A stretch of DNA of 64,000 nucleotides from Ampullaceana balthica (GCA_944989445.1 CALYLW010000316.1:1013098-1077097); one strand, 5' to 3'. Counted from the stretch's first letter, positions 23,334-37,700 are shown. Notes: generated from the letters alone by a model not told the origin. A program made the numbers and translations.

Positions 23334-23507
23334 CAGTGCTTCTCATACTTTTTAGTATTGCGGACCAGCAGGAATTTTTTACATTGTACCAGGGACCTGT
23401 GCACTATTTTCCCTGCACTGACATTTTTTTCTGTCCTTTTTTTGAGAACATCTGCGGACCGGCAGCGGTTGGCGTCGGTCCGCGGACCACCACTTTGAGA
23501 AGCACTG
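23334..23507. mobile_element. hAT MITE
   Basis: Ends CAGTGCTTCTCA and TTTGAGAAGCACTG, with a perfect duplication ATCTAGAA (23326-23333 and 23508-23515). GCGGACC blocks face each other inside both ends. At 174 bp it is too small to code. Confidence 0.9.
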
Positions 23508-23994
23508 ATCTAGAAGACTAGAATGGCCAGGGGCGTTTTATCAAAAACCATCGAACAATTATATCAAACTTAAAACGTTTTTAATTCTATCAAATAGATT
23601 CCCCCCCCCTCCCCTTTTAAAGAAAAAGGATATTCCGTGTCGTTTTGACTTAAAATATCTACACATAATCCTATTCAAATCATTTTTAGACACTTGTCAT
23701 GCTTGTAAAACGCACCAGTAGCATTTTCGGGGGGGGGGCGTGCTAAAGACGCTCCCCCAAATCCCCGAGTCACATGAGCAGGGCCTAGAGTCTGGGGGGG
23801 GGGTAACGCATACATAAAATTGTATATTTTGTGGTAACGGGCATGAGAGAACCAAACGGAGCTGCGGTTAGATCCACAAATGCTTTGATGTCAACATCAA
23901 ACGACGCAGTGTAACAATTTCATATGTTTATCTTGTGGATTCTCAAAACTTAAGGATTATAATTAGATTTAATTTTCGTGTCTTGATAGCATAC

Positions 23995-24042
23995 GCCAAC
24001 CAGCGTCTGATGGCCTACCGACCAGCACATTGAGAAGCACTG
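23995..24042. mobile_element. One end of a hAT MITE
   Basis: The text GACCAGCACATTGAGAAGCACTG matches the right end of the MITE at 23334-23507 with changes. No partner end is visible nearby. Confidence 0.45.
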
Positions 24043-24484
24043 ATTTATTTTTTTTTAAAGAAAAAATAAATCATTAAATAAATTGTAAGCGACAAATATT
24101 TCAGTGGATGTTTTATTTAAAGTTACCCTTTTGATGTGACGTCACATTTCTTCAACCCCCCTCCCTCCCCCTCGTCCCGCAACGTCACACAAGTGTGACC
24201 CCCCCTCCCCCCCTAGGTGCGTGACGTCATTTATGGACGGCCCCTAAGTAACTTTAAGTAAGGTAGAAAGTTCAAGCTATTCCACTGCTTGATTAGTTTA
24301 ATTTATTAACTATATGTTTTTAAATCAATGTCCATTTCTATCTTATTCATATCAAGTGAATAATCCAAAGAAAAGCTAGGACGAAAGTCAAATGGCATGC
24401 ACAGTTATACAAGTAGTCAAATTTATCTGTTGAAAAATTCTACAAGAATGTTTCCCATCCAAACATTTTCTAAACTATATAGAC

Positions 24485-24553
24485 CAGGGGTCGGAAACCA
24501 TGGCTCGCGAGCCAGATGTGGCTCTATTGATGGCTGCATCTGGCTCTCAGACA
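24485..24553. mobile_element. One end of a hAT-like element (CAGGGGTCGG)
   Basis: CAGGGGTCGGAAACCATGGC followed by TCGCGAGCCAGATGTGGCTC is the well-known end wording of a hAT group. The opposite end was not found. Confidence 0.55.
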
Positions 24554-26045
24554 AATGTTAGAAACCTACTTAATGGAAGTAATGGTTCAGTTAGAAAGAT
24601 AACAAATGCCATACTTCAACATGTGCATTCATCTTGCTAACAGAAATATCTTATACTCGTGTCCATGACCATGCTAATTACACAAAGCAATCTCTGGCAA
24701 TAATAACAGGAAACTGACTTTTAATCTAAACAACTCAATTTTATTATTGCATAGTCAACTGAAAAATGAAATAGACCTACAGCAAAAATGCATATTATTC
24801 CCAAGTAAAATCAGGAATATTTACCTTCACAATCTTATTCATAAAATCCCACAAAGATCTAAATTTTGTACAAGAGACAGTAGCTTTGAACAACCATTAG
24901 TTTGATTGTCAACTTATATGAACAAGGTCATCAGAATAATTTGCTATTGCAGACAAGATTTTATAAGAACACACATGGTGTAAATCAAAATTAAATAAAT
25001 GCTTGCATTTTATTATGTGTTTAAAAATATACACTTAATAAAAAAATAACATAAGGCTAAAAATAAAACTATTAATTATGACATACCAGTAAATTAATAC
25101 TGAAATATATGTGCTAATTGTGGAGTGTTTAACAAAAATAATAAGCAGAAGAGCTTGACAAATTTCTTTTCTCAGTTTTTTCCTTTCAATAATATGGTAC
25201 TTTTAAATACTGATAAGCATTTAACAAATAAAAAAAAACTCACATAATTTGACACTGTTATTAAAAAAATTAATAACATTTTATACAGCTGCTTTACTTA
25301 TACTATTTTAATAAATAAGTCCTACAAGTACAAATATTAACCCAATGAAGTTCCTTAAACCTGTGAAATATTGATTTACTAATTTGAAGTAGGATTTAAG
25401 AAAGTGTTTATAATAAATTTTTTTTAAAGGATTAGCTTTGGGAAGTAACTGAAGAGCATTTATATTGTTTGCAATAGTGACCCTTTTGCTTATACTTATA
25501 TAATTTCCCCCCTCATACACTTTGAAATGTGTCAATATGTCAGCAGAATTTTTTTTTAACCCCATGTAGAACTGTGACAAGCTAAATATTAAATTACACA
25601 TACATAAAAATATGTACAAAAAGACATGTGTTGAAACATTTTGTAAACAATACTGTATAAGGAATTGTAAAATGTATTAAATCACTAATTCTACAAGTCA
25701 ATCTAAGTCTAAAGTATTACAACATAACTGTTTTCACAACTTTTTATTTTGAGGAAAAAAAAATATCTTGTTTGTCTTGATTACCTAAATTAGACAGTCA
25801 GTCTATTGCAAGAGGTGCATCTCATTTAAACTGTGGCATTATACTACATAAAAAGTGGTTTCAAAATCATTATGTTGAATAAGTGGTATTTGTTCTTGAT
25901 AAAATGTGTCACACAGCATTCTAAATGTCAAGTACAAATAAATGATTTTAAAAAGCTAATTTTCTTAAGGAAATGCAGTTCATTTTAAGCTTCATCCTAT
26001 GACTTAGCACTGGTTAAAAAAAAATATGGCTAAATTATAAATCAA
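24554..26045. other. AT-rich sequence, no feature seen
   Basis: No gene or paired repeat supported. The minus-strand frame at 25308-25619 is low-complexity hydrophobic wording without a recognisable family. Confidence 0.4.
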
Positions 26046-26514
26046 CTAGATTGTGACAGGGCGCCGTGGCGCCTGCGGCGCCCACTTTTTTAGGGCGCCT
26101 ATGGCGCCAACCTTTTTCAAAAGCCCAACTAACTTGTCCTTTTTTGTTAAATACGAAATATTAAACTTTCTGAAATGTACGCAAAGTATTTAATAATAGA
26201 GGTTGTTGGGCGCCTACGGCGCCCACTTTGTTTTTTGTCAAAAGCCCAAGTAACTTATCCTTGTTTGATAAATACGAAATATTAAACTGCCTAGAATGTA
26301 CACAAAGTATTTTACATCTTTAATTTATAATCATCATGCGCACCGATGCACACCTTGTATTTTAAAATATAAGATCAAACAATGACGTCATATTAAATAT
26401 TTTTACAGTGCTAATCAACACACGATTTTTCAACTGCTATAGACTGTTGTACATCGTTCCTCAGAGTTCCACATCCTTCCCAAAAGGGAGTGACTTGGGC
26501 TTTTATATTATTTA
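26046..26514 (-). mobile_element. Helitron, GGCGCC family
   Basis: The 3' end in element sense is CTAG (26046-26049), preceded by a GGCGCC-AC-GGCGCC hairpin about 12 bases upstream. Both ACTTTGTGTACATT-type blocks are present. The right limit abuts the next copy at 26515 in the same orientation, so the pair is tandem. Confidence 0.65.
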
Positions 26515-27030
26515 CTAGATTGTTCCGGGGCGCCGTGGCGCCTTCGGCGCCCACTTCTTTTAGGGCGCCTACGGCGCCCACCTTATTCATAAGCAAAAAT
26601 TAAACTTGCTGAAATGTTCACAAAGTATTTTTATAGGGGCCGCCACTTTTTTTGTCAAAACCCCAAGTAACTTATCCTTGTTTGATAAATACGAAATATT
26701 AAACTTCCTGAAATGTACACAAAGTATTTTATAATTATAAATCATCAAATCCTATTTTTACATCGTTCCCTTTTTCCAAAATTAAGATATAAGCTAAAGC
26801 AATGACGTCATATAATATATTTTTTACAGCGCGTCTTTAATTTGTAATTAATTTGCACACCTTTTGATGCACACCTTGTGTTAAATATAAGATCAACCAA
26901 TGACGTCATATTAAATATTTTTACAGCGCTAATCACCACACGATTATTTTAAAACTGCTATAGACTGTTCTACATCATGAGCGTTCCACATCCAATGAGT
27001 GACTTGGGCTTTTATATTATATATGATAAG
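26515..27030 (-). mobile_element. Helitron, GGCGCC family, second tandem copy
   Basis: Starts at CTAG (26515-26518) with the same hairpin. It shares ATGACGTCAT, CGTGTGGTGATTAGC and GATTTGATGAT phrases with the copies near 63 kb. The distal (5') end is near ATAATATAAAAGCCCAAG, also found at the end of the neighbouring copy. Confidence 0.65.
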
Positions 27031-29625
27031 TTTCTCATTAAATCTAAGATATATAAGAATCTTTAATACATTTTAAAAACATTTTCTATCTTAAAAAAAA
27101 AGGATACACAATTTTTAGCCAAATAACAGTAGGTAAAAGAAACATAACCCAAAATTTAAGAGAATCCAATGCAAGATTAACACAAAAAATAAAAGTCTTT
27201 GCTTGTTAAGTTACAATCCATTAGGTTTACATGCATGAATCAAGTTAATGAATAATGAGCTTCTAAGTGATAAGCTAAACTCTTATTTAATTTACCATAT
27301 ATATCACCTAAAAATTGTGTACTTATTTAAAAGAATTATGTTAGTGTGTAAAATAACATTGTCCAGTTAAGAGTTCATGACGTTTAAGTAATTTTAAGTT
27401 GAATACTTTTTAAACAACTTTTGTAAAGCAATTTTTTCAATTATAAATTAATTTAATTAAGCATGTTTACTGCTGTGATTCTCAGACAGACACCAGGAAA
27501 CGGAGAAGCAAGAATTTTGCACATTTTCCCACTGTCTTAGCTGAACTCTAAAATCAAAATTAATAAATTGTCTCTTCCTCAACCTTAGTTATTCTACCTC
27601 TAATTGAGATTGTAACATGCTTTTTTGCTGAACAAACAGGCTTAGTATTTAATTAAACCCTTTTCTAAGAAGCCATGTAAAAAAAAACTGGAAGCTGAGA
27701 AATATATAATCAGTACATAAAAAAAACAAATGTCAATGCTACACAAAACTAAAAATCCGCATCCTCATAATAATAATTAACCCAGGTATTATGTAGCAGT
27801 TCCGACCAATATAAACAGAGCATTTGCAATATTTAATACTCGTTGTGAATAAAGCAATGTAACATAATGAAGAACAGTATGATTCCCATCACTCATTTAT
27901 AGCATTTGGAACCAATCAGCATTAAAAAAAGGCACTATAAGTGAACAAAAAATCTAAACAGTTAAAGCTATGAGCTACTGAAGTCAAAGTCATCAAAAAG
28001 TCAGAGGTACATAGTGTTTCATTTATAAATTAATCAAGTCAAATAACAAAAAATATTAAGATTATACAATTGGTCAATTTATTTATGCCACACAAAAAAA
28101 ACAAAAAAACTTCAGCTACAAGATAAGAAGAAAGTACATCTAAAAATATAATTATTTATTTGTCAACAATGAATTAAAATAAGATAGGAATTGAGCCCTG
28201 CAGGAGAAGAAATGCTGATTGTGTTAACATCTTTCCTTCCAATACTACAGAGTTGGAAATAAAAGGTCTTTAAAAGATTTTTAATTGAAACTTTAGCTAT
28301 TTTCTCACCCAGCACTGAAATTCTTTCATATAGTTGAGACAGATAATTAAATTAACAAAAAATAATAAAATACATGAAATAAGAATGTTAAAAAGTTTAT
28401 TTTATAGTTATCGATACTCCAGGCATTCTTTATTAAATCATTAATTACCATTATTTAAAAAGTGCAAACTATAAATAGATTAAACTAACAATGTGGCTTA
28501 CGACATATCAGTAGTAATTACACATAATTAGTGTGATTTGTCAAAAACTTTGTAAAATGCAATCAAGGAAACTCAATAAGCGCTTCACATCTACATTGTA
28601 TAACTAAATATGTACTTCTTGCCAACATATGGAACATTGTTGTTAAGTTGACGTCTGGTCAACGTGAGGTAAACTTCGTTCTTTTTATTGAAGTGAAATA
28701 TACATCAATTTTTTTGAATTATATAAAATCTCTGAATTTTAAATGGTCTTGAAAGAGATGTAAGAAAAAGTATTTACATTTTACAAGGAAAATGTTCAAC
28801 TGATTGCTCTATCTGATCTTGCTGTGGCAAAAAGATAAACATTTACCAATCTTGAAAAAATGTTAATCCGGAACATTAAGATTTATTCAACAAACTTTTG
28901 TAAATTGAACACATTAAAGAGTTCTGGTTTTTCTAATAACCTTCTCACTTTTAACTAGGGCTTATGTTTTAAAAAAAAATTGAGCAACGCAATAAAGCTG
29001 AATCTAGGGATAAACAATATATTTTGTAAATTTATGTATTCTGAAGCATTAAGGCCATAATCTTTAACAGGGGATAGTTCTCAGTCCTATAAATAAAGGT
29101 TTTTTAAAACTGCTACCCATTTTGATTACAGCTTTGTTGAATGCAGAACTTAAAAAAAATTTGGTTACTTAATACATGCTTAGTTTCTAAAATCCTGTAA
29201 AGCATTATAATTATCAGTTGCATATAATTAAATTTAATTAAAATATACAATTCTAAACAAAGGATGCATAAACAATGTTTAAATTTAAAATGGAAGCCAA
29301 TAAGTAACGAGGAAACATAAATGGAGATAAAATTATCTATATTTTAAAAAAGATAAACACTATAAAATGATGACAAAGCAAAGCTGCATATGTCTAATGT
29401 TGAAGACACAACATGGAAGACTAGTAACAAGATCAAACTAAAAAAACTGAAGTGTTTAACTTTAAAAAAAAACAATTTAATGATGACATCGAAATTCTAA
29501 ACAATCATTCGCTTTGGTGTGAAAGATCCACTTTAACCCTTGTGATGATACAGATAATATATAACTTTTTACAAAACTGATATGTTTTTGTCTGACAAAA
29601 CTGATGTCAAAAAAATTATTTTATA
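27031..29625. other. Repeat-poor AT-rich stretch, possible distal 3' UTR or intergenic
   Basis: No terminal repeats, coding frames or RNA genes stand out. It lies downstream of the minus-strand repeat-protein gene and could be partly its 3' UTR, but nothing in the sequence fixes a polyadenylation site. Confidence 0.3.
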
Positions 29626-30163
29626 ACTTATCTTATCTTATCTGTTTACAGACGCTCCTTCTATACAGAAGATTATTGCGTCCTACGCTTATCTATGGTT
29701 TGTGTTTAGTCCTGCATTTTTATTAGAGATTTAAATGTTGATAAAGTGTTGGTTTTCCTGGATTCTTCAGGCAACCCATTCCACGCCCGAATTCCGGACG
29801 GGAAGAAGGAAAACTTGTATGTGTTTGTTCTTGCATACGGAATAAGAAAGGTGTTTTTATCCTTATGTCTATCTGAGGGTTGTATTAAGTTATCTTTGTG
29901 TTGTATTTCTAAATTAGAATTAATTGCTTTATGTATGATTACTACTTTGCTCTTGGTTCTTCTATCCTCTAGTGTTTCAAGGTTTAATGATTTAACTAAT
30001 GGTGTCACTCTTGTCAGTTTCGAATATTCTCCAGTAATGAATCTGGCAGCTCTTTTTTGAATTTGTTCTAGTTTATCAATGTTTTCTTTGGTGGATGGGT
30101 CCCATACAGAAGATGCATATTCTAGTGCAGGTCTCACCAAAGTGAGGTAGCATTTTAGTTTTA
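29626..30163 (-). pseudogene. LINE family A copy, 5'-truncated
   Basis: On the minus strand this encodes the last ~165 residues of the LINE-A reverse transcriptase (KLKCYLTLVRPALEYASS to KSLIKMQD), nearly identical to 15187-15641. It ends in the same stem-loop and (GATAA)n tail at 29626-29645. The LINE match stops at 30163, inside KLK; the codons upstream in the same frame are not LINE. It has no stop codons, so it is young. Confidence 0.85.
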
Positions 30164-31706
30164 ACTTTGGTGGAATTAGTGACAAATTAATAATGCTGAT
30201 AATAAAACGACAAACCAAAGAAAAAAGTATTTGCTTAAAAAAAAACCCACTGTATTTTGTGTGAAATTCCCTATTAAAATTTCCTTTTCTATCAAGAGTG
30301 GAAATTTTAGTATAACAGAAATAAATTATTTGATTATAAACAATTAATATTAAATTGTAATAATATTTTTACTTATAAATGATTCACAATAGTTCAAGGT
30401 TTTCCTATATTCTTTATTGATTAATGCTGAAATTTTAGCCAAAGTTAAACTCTAAATAAATCATCACAGGGTTCATCAATTTAAAATATGTACTGGTAAA
30501 AAAATAATTAAATTAGCAGTTCACTTCAAATGTTGGCTTTGCAAAATTGCTCATAACAATTGATATATTCAGTTTCTTAAAAATTAGGCACACAAAAGCA
30601 ACAATGCACCTCTAATGAGATCTCTATAGTAAAAAATAAAACAAGTAAATCTTGAATTGAATGACAGGTAATGGTGACATTTTGTATGTTAGATATGGTT
30701 GAGGTATGGTGCATTATATATGATTTAAACTACAAAAGACCAGGGATGATATGGCATTACTTAATGCAAGAGAAACAAAGTCAACATATATAACAAATGT
30801 GATATTTAACAATGATGTACTATTGCACATAATGTAGGAAATAAAAGTGTCACTATTATAGTGCTTTAAATAAACAACCCACAAGAGATCAGAGCGAATT
30901 TCATCTTTCAAGGCACCCACACTGTAATTTAAAGATGCAGTGACCTTCTTTCAAAAGAAGGTTAAGTTCAATCAAAATAATAAAAAATTGTGTATTGATC
31001 AAATGACACAATAAATTATGTAAATGATATGAATCAGTTTATTAGAAAGCGACCTAACATTGTAAAATTGTGCTAACAGAAAAACTCTTTCGGCTTAAGG
31101 TCTATGAAAGCTTTGCTTCAATTAACATCGAGAAAAATACAATGTCAAAAGGATAATTTTAAAAGACCTAATGATTTATATTCACTTTTTAAATTTATAA
31201 ATTGTGAAATTAAAATTTCTTATTCAATTGTTACAGTGAAACCATATTATCTTCATCACAACACTTTAAAAAAACATTTCAAATGTAATAATGTATTTTC
31301 CAGGAATCTTTGTAAAAAAAATGTATATATTTTTTTTCAAACCAAAGAAACCCTAATCAGCATTTGGATAACATGAAAGGGGTAAACATCATCTTAATAA
31401 TAATAATTAAGCAGTAGATATCCCTCAAAAGTAAATAAAAAAACAAACCTTGAACACAAATGGTGAATAGATTTTTTTGTAATTCACCCTTGTTTGTGTG
31501 TGCATAAAAACAAAAGCATTGCTAGAAAATACATTATTCTTAAAACACAAATGCAAGTGTCTGAACATTCTGCATTTTTATATAGCTCTAACAGGCAAAA
31601 CAGGTTTTAATAGCAAAATTAAAATTTCATGAAAGAAATTCTAAAATGTTCACACACACATTAAACAAAGGAAACTTTACAATAAAGCATGCATCTAATT
31701 TTAAAT
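30164..31706. other. Downstream flank of the repeat-protein gene
   Basis: AT-rich, no coding frame supported. It directly follows the stop codon of the gene at 31707 and is the best candidate for its 3' UTR. Confidence 0.35.
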
Positions 31707-34700
31707 CTAGGCCAACTGCAGTTGTGCTTTTATTTCCTTCTTCCATCTGTAAAATGTGCGGGCTGAGACTCCTGGAAAAATACGAGAGAATTCTTGAGAA
31801 TCAACATCAGGGTTGTCTTTAACAAACATATACTCGGCACGACTCATCTTTTTTTGACGCTGAGAAGAAAAGGCTTCATCTTCTTCTTTGTTAGGACCCC
31901 AATTGGCGCTTTGCCAATTGTTAACAGAAGAAGGTAAGCAGAGTTCTTTTTTTGGAATCACTCTTTCTCCTGAAGCCTGGCTCAAAATGCCAGAGGTCTC
32001 ACTGTTTCTCGACATAGCCATTAATGCGGAAAGAGAAGAATTGGGCACAGCTGACATAATCATATTTGTACCATATAAATCTGAAGCAGCAAGTCCATGT
32101 TCAGAACTGGCATTAGGATAGACATGGTGCATAGGGCCAGAAGTACTAGTTGTTGGAAGAAAATTCTCCACCTTAATGGGAGATAAACATAATGCAGATT
32201 CTAATGGTAAACTGTTGTTGTTATTCTTGAACAAGTTTTCCACCAATGGTTTATTAGGAGTAGATGTCATTTTTTCATTTGAAAATGCAGCAGCAGCTTT
32301 GAAAGCACTTAGTCCATTTTTGTCTATCAATTTATTGTAATGAGCTCCAGATTCCACAAATTTAGCTGATCTATTTGATGGCTCACTAGCCATATCTATT
32401 GAATCATCATAAATTATTTCATTCAATGTCCGATTGGGACTTTTGTCATTAGGATCATTTTTATCCCCAGACATTTCATTAGCATCTTCATGGATTACGT
32501 GAGGTTGACTATTTAGCATATTATTGCTCCTTTTCTTGTAATGAGTTCCTATGATTTTATTACGTGAAGCAGTGGAGAATTCTTCTCTACTACCCTCAAA
32601 TCCATCATTTGTATGCATGTCTGATGTCTCAAGAAAATATTCAATTTTTTCATCAGTATTGATTATTGTACTTGACTTCCACAGGTCAAAAACTTCTTCC
32701 TTAAGAGAATAGAGTTGTGAAAACTCTTCAAATGAAATGTTGGGATTGTGTCTTAAGAACTGGATTTCTTCTTTTATTTGCACCTTCCAATTATGAAATA
32801 ATTTTTCAGATAAACTAGGAAATTTAGAATGGAACTCCTCCACAGTCAAAAAGGGATTTTTCTGGCAATATTCATATCCTGCTTGCAAATGGTTTTCACC
32901 TGGAGGTAAATCTTTGTGGCCATCCAAACTCTCAACTTTACTGTTCTCAGTTTTTGCTGCTTCTTCACAAGCAGCGTCTATTGTGGTGATGTCATCAGAG
33001 TTCAAATTTTTCCAAACATTGAAAATATCCTCTGTAACATCTTTGATATTTACTTTAAAAGCAGCATAATCTATACTTGGGTTCGTTGCAATATGAACGA
33101 CAACTGTTTTAATTCTCTTAAGCCACAATGCAAATGTAACAGGTGAGACAAAGTCAAACAGATCATTAAACTGTTTGAAACTAACTGTTGGATTGTGCAT
33201 TAGATACAGTAAAGCCTTGGTCATTTCACTTTTAGTGTGTTTATCAATTTCAGGTTTGCAAGGAATCTCTTCTTGGCTACTTACTTTTGTGTTATTATCA
33301 AACTTTTTAAAATTATTTGTTTCCCCTGTTACCATATTCTTCCACTTAAAAAATATTTCTTGAGAAACTTCTGGTAATATTGAGGCAATATCAGAAAATT
33401 CAATAGTTGGTTGGGCTCGCACATAATTAAGAATCTGTTGAATTTCACGTTTCCAGCGAAAGAAAGTTCGTTTTGGTACATCAGGATATGTGCGAGAAAA
33501 TTGAGAAAACTCAATGTAGGGATTTAACTGTAAGAAAGAATATTCAGGACCATTTGGTTTTCTATTAGAATAACTTTGGACTCTTGATTCTTTGTCATCA
33601 GATTTTTTTATTTCAGGATCTTCAATAAGACATTCATTTAATGCAAACATTTTCCATACATTAAAAGCTTCCTCAGTGGCACTGGAGTCTACTGTCTTAA
33701 ATGCATCAAAACTGATAGAGGGATTGGCTTTTAAATAATCAACTGCATCTTTAAACTCCTTTTTCCACCTGTAAAAACTGCTCAATGAAGTGTTTGGATA
33801 CAATTTTGAAAAAGAAGCAAAAACTATGTTTGGATTTTTCTGCACAAATATATACTCTTCTTTATTGTATTTTCTAAAATGCATTGTGTCCTCTCCGATG
33901 CTGACCACTTGAGACTTCAAGAGGTTGCAACCGCTTAAATTTTCTTCATCTTTAACTTTATCAGTACTTTCTGTCAATGACTGTGATGAGCACTTTGAAT
34001 CTGTGTACACTAAACTACCATTAGATAAAATTCTCTCGCTTCCTAAAGGTAAGTTGTCATTTTCGGAGTGTTTGCCAGTCAATGATTTTTCTTTCCATAA
34101 ATCAAAAACCTCCTCAGGAATATCAGGAAAAACCATTTGAAACTGATGGAAAGTCATATCCATGTTGTCTTCCAGTAACATTACTGCTGCATTCATTTCC
34201 TTACGCCATCTATAAAAGGTTCTCAGGGAAATACTTGGAAATAAAGATTCCAACTCTTTGAAACCAAGCTCAGGATTTTTGAGATAATAAACATACTCCT
34301 GTTTATTTTGTTTCCTAGATCTATTAACTGTACTCCAAAACTCTTGGTCATCTTTCTCATGTGATAATTTAGCCTTTTTATCATTTCTAGTGGACTCTGC
34401 CTTTGTTAAATTATCAGTGTCATCCACAACCATCCTCTTTGTACCTTGTTGATATTTGCAGTTGGGCTCCTCAGAAGGTGAATCTGGAGTGGAAGTTTCT
34501 GAGTTGCCATGGACATTTTCTGAAGGAGATTCACTCGAAATTGTTGCAGCATTACCACTTGTGTTTCCAACATGAGGCCCTGCAAGACCAAGTGGGTTTG
34601 CAATACTTCCGGCTAAGCCCATCATCTGTGGCCAGAGCATCATGGGCAATATTTGCTGTCCCAGGGGAGATGCCATACCATAATAACTAGGCCATGGAAA

Positions 34701-37700
34701 CATCATATTTTGCAGCGAAGCTAAATAGCTCGCAGAAAGATTTCTGGCAACAGACTCATTCAAAGTTGGATTTAAAGCACCAGCATGAAAGGAAGCCATG
34801 GCCTCATTAAAACTTGAATTTCCATTCATCATGCCAAAAAAAGATTCTTTAGAGAGTTGAGTATGTAAATTAGATGTAGATGATTTGGGACTGCCCATGG
34901 ACTGAAATGATAAAGAACCTGACGGATTAGGGGACACGCTTCCAGTTTTTAAACTTTGGGATATGGAGTTGGATTTCAAAGTTTCAACATAATCTCTCCA
35001 TGCTATAAAAACATCTTCAGTAATATTTACAATTTTTGAAAAATCATTAAAGCTCAAGTGCTGGTTTTGATAATACAACCAAAACTCTTGCATAACTTTT
35101 CTCTTTAGCACATTAAAAACATCTACGGGCACTCCAGGATATTGCTGACAAAATTGTTCATAATTAACAGACAGGTTTTTCTGCAAAAAAATATACTCAT
35201 TATTATGCATATTAGGTTTAAGCAAACATTTTGCCTCTAACCGTTTTGATGAGTCTGAGGGTGCAAAAAAACCCTTCCCCTGAGCAATAAGAGACTTCCA
35301 TAACCGATAAACTGACTCTTTGGCTTGAAGGACAACACTGCTAAACTCTTGAAAGCTCATTTCAGGACACTGTTCCAGGATAATATATTCTTCTTTTATG
35401 CGACGCTTCCATCTGTAATAAGTACGCTGATGAACATGAGGATAATGCTGGGTGAATTCTGCAAGATCAGAGAATGGGTGAAACTCAAGAAATTCATATT
35501 CCTCCTTACGTGACATGTCCCTCCTCTGCCATGGTATGCTTGCATGAATATCTTCTTTAAACTTTCCTGATTTGCTATGAGAACTTTCAGACCAAATAGG
35601 GCTTCTTTGTGATGCCATGTGACTAGTTTCTGTCATCTGTAAATATTAAAAAACATATTAAGCAAATTAATGTTTTTTTTAAAATTGAAACAAAAATATA
35701 ATTTTAAGACAAATACCGTGGGTACTTGAGTATAAGCCAAGTAAAAGACAACGCCTGATTTATCACTTGTAAAATGAAATTTTGCATTTCTCCAACAATC
35801 AGTATGGTAAAGTCATGGCATGTCAGCTTTTTGTAACTCAATTTGCCACACACACTATGGTTTCACAGTAACTTATAATCAGTTATATAGTATAATTATA
35901 ACATTCCGATATAAATAAACTGTATTAACTTACTGTACTGTCTTTAATAAAAAAAGGTGGTTTTTTTGCACTTTCAATTTGAATGTTTGCAGTTTTCCAC
36001 CACATCCGGCAATAACTAGTGCATAAATGTCCAGAATTATTTCTAACCTAATCTAAAATTTTGAGTCAATATACTTTTTGCGAAAAATATCTCACATTAT
36101 TATATCTGAGTCTGAGCTTGAAATATAGCATTTATCGTGTTGATAAAAATTTATAAAATGAATTACGCGTGTACCCCCTAATTTTGGCCTTGAATTTTTT
36201 TCTTAAACCTTGACTTATACTTTATATACGGTAAATATTTATTTATACTTTTTCCTTTTACAGTATGGTGAGTAAGTTTGACACCAAATGATATGCTTTT
36301 GTTTCGCCCAGAAAAAAAGTAGTTTGTGTCTATGTTTCAATTTGTTTAAAAGCAGAAAGGTCAATTATTAAATTGTTTTTGTAATTTCAAAATATTTAAG
36401 AAAAATGTTTATCAAATAAAATGTATCTATATTGCAATCATATAACCATTTTTTTCTAACAAGCAAATTCAAATTAAGCATAAAGCAAAATTAGTAATAG
36501 TTATATAATAGATATTATAGAAAATAATCTTCTGTATAATCTTGTCTGTAACAGATAAGAAAAATCAACACCTAAATGTATTCAAAATTTTAGTTATAGT
36601 AACATACCTTTTTTTTACTATGAGAGGGAGTTAGTTGTCCTAAATTAAAATGGTTGTCTGCAAATCCTTTGTCATAAAAAACATCACTTTGACTCTCCTG
36701 AAAGCTGCAATGTTCAGAGAGACATTTTTCCAAGATGTTAAGAGACATTAAGTTTAAGAACAAAATCATGAATCTTTACAATTTTCCTTAGGGGCACAGC
36801 TGTGCAAGATGTACCATTATATCTGATTTTTATTGCTAGTTAATGTCACTCTGCACATGTCACAATTGTAGCTAACTGACAATATGACCAATCAATATAT
36901 GCCCTGCATTGATTTTAAGGCTGTGGCTTGTCAAAGATACTTTTTTTTAAAAAAAAGCCACTAATTATAAATTTTGCAAAGTTAAGTTCATATTGGAAAT
37001 GTATGCATCTACACTTTATTATAACGGACTGTAAAAAAAATTAACTAGAATACATTAGTTATAAGAAAATAACCTAAGCTTGCACAAAAACAGAGCACAA
37101 TGTGTAAGTTAACGATCACCAGTTACACAACTAATGTTACTAAGAATAAGAGAAATTTAATACCTCTGATAATACACTTCATCTTGGCAAGGCTCTTGTT
37201 TCACAGTGGATTTTAAGACTGACATATCCAGGGGTAATTCTCCTGCTTGATGATTATTGATAATTTCCTTAACTAAAGACCTTTGCCCTTCTACCACTTT
37301 TTCATTTGCTGAATCAAGACTATTGCACTTTAATTTGGTTTCTCTCTGACTAACTGTGTCTTTCATATCAGAATCTACACTCATTGCATGTGTCTTGCTA
37401 ACAGATGATTCATTTAAATTGGTCACAATTGACACAGATGAAGAATCTGGTTCCTGAGAAGTGTCAGTTTTTTCTATATCAATCTCTAGAGATGAGCATG
37501 AACTACAATTCATTTGTTTTGAAAGGTTTTTGTCTTTCAAAAAGGAGGTGTCTTTAATACTGTCAGTAGAATTTTCAATAGTTGACGCTTTGCAAATGGC
37601 CCCTTGATCAAAAAGTATATTTACATTGTTATCAATTGTGTCAGGTTCATCAACTAGTGAATCTTCAGAAAATATTTTATTTTTTAAATCTAAAGTTTTT

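Larger units (their letters stand above)
22355..24244. mobile_element. Long Harbinger-like non-autonomous element
   Basis: Near-perfect ends GGGGCCGTCCATAAATGACG on both strands, each followed by TCACGC, flanked by TAA (22352-22354 and 24245-24247). A 3-bp TWA duplication and GG-starting TIRs fit PIF/Harbinger. Poly-C and poly-G blocks next to GTCACGCGACGTCA lie just inside both ends. It contains a hAT MITE (23334-23507) and a further MITE fragment, and no transposase that I can recognise. Confidence 0.75.

Noticed and set aside
27031..29625. A defined 3' UTR and polyadenylation site for the repeat-protein gene
   Set aside because: AATAAA-type signals are frequent by chance in such AT-rich DNA, so none can be chosen without transcripts.
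32916..33514. Short frames on both strands within the repeat exon
   Set aside because: They are shadows of the 1309-codon frame, which has consistent repeat structure.
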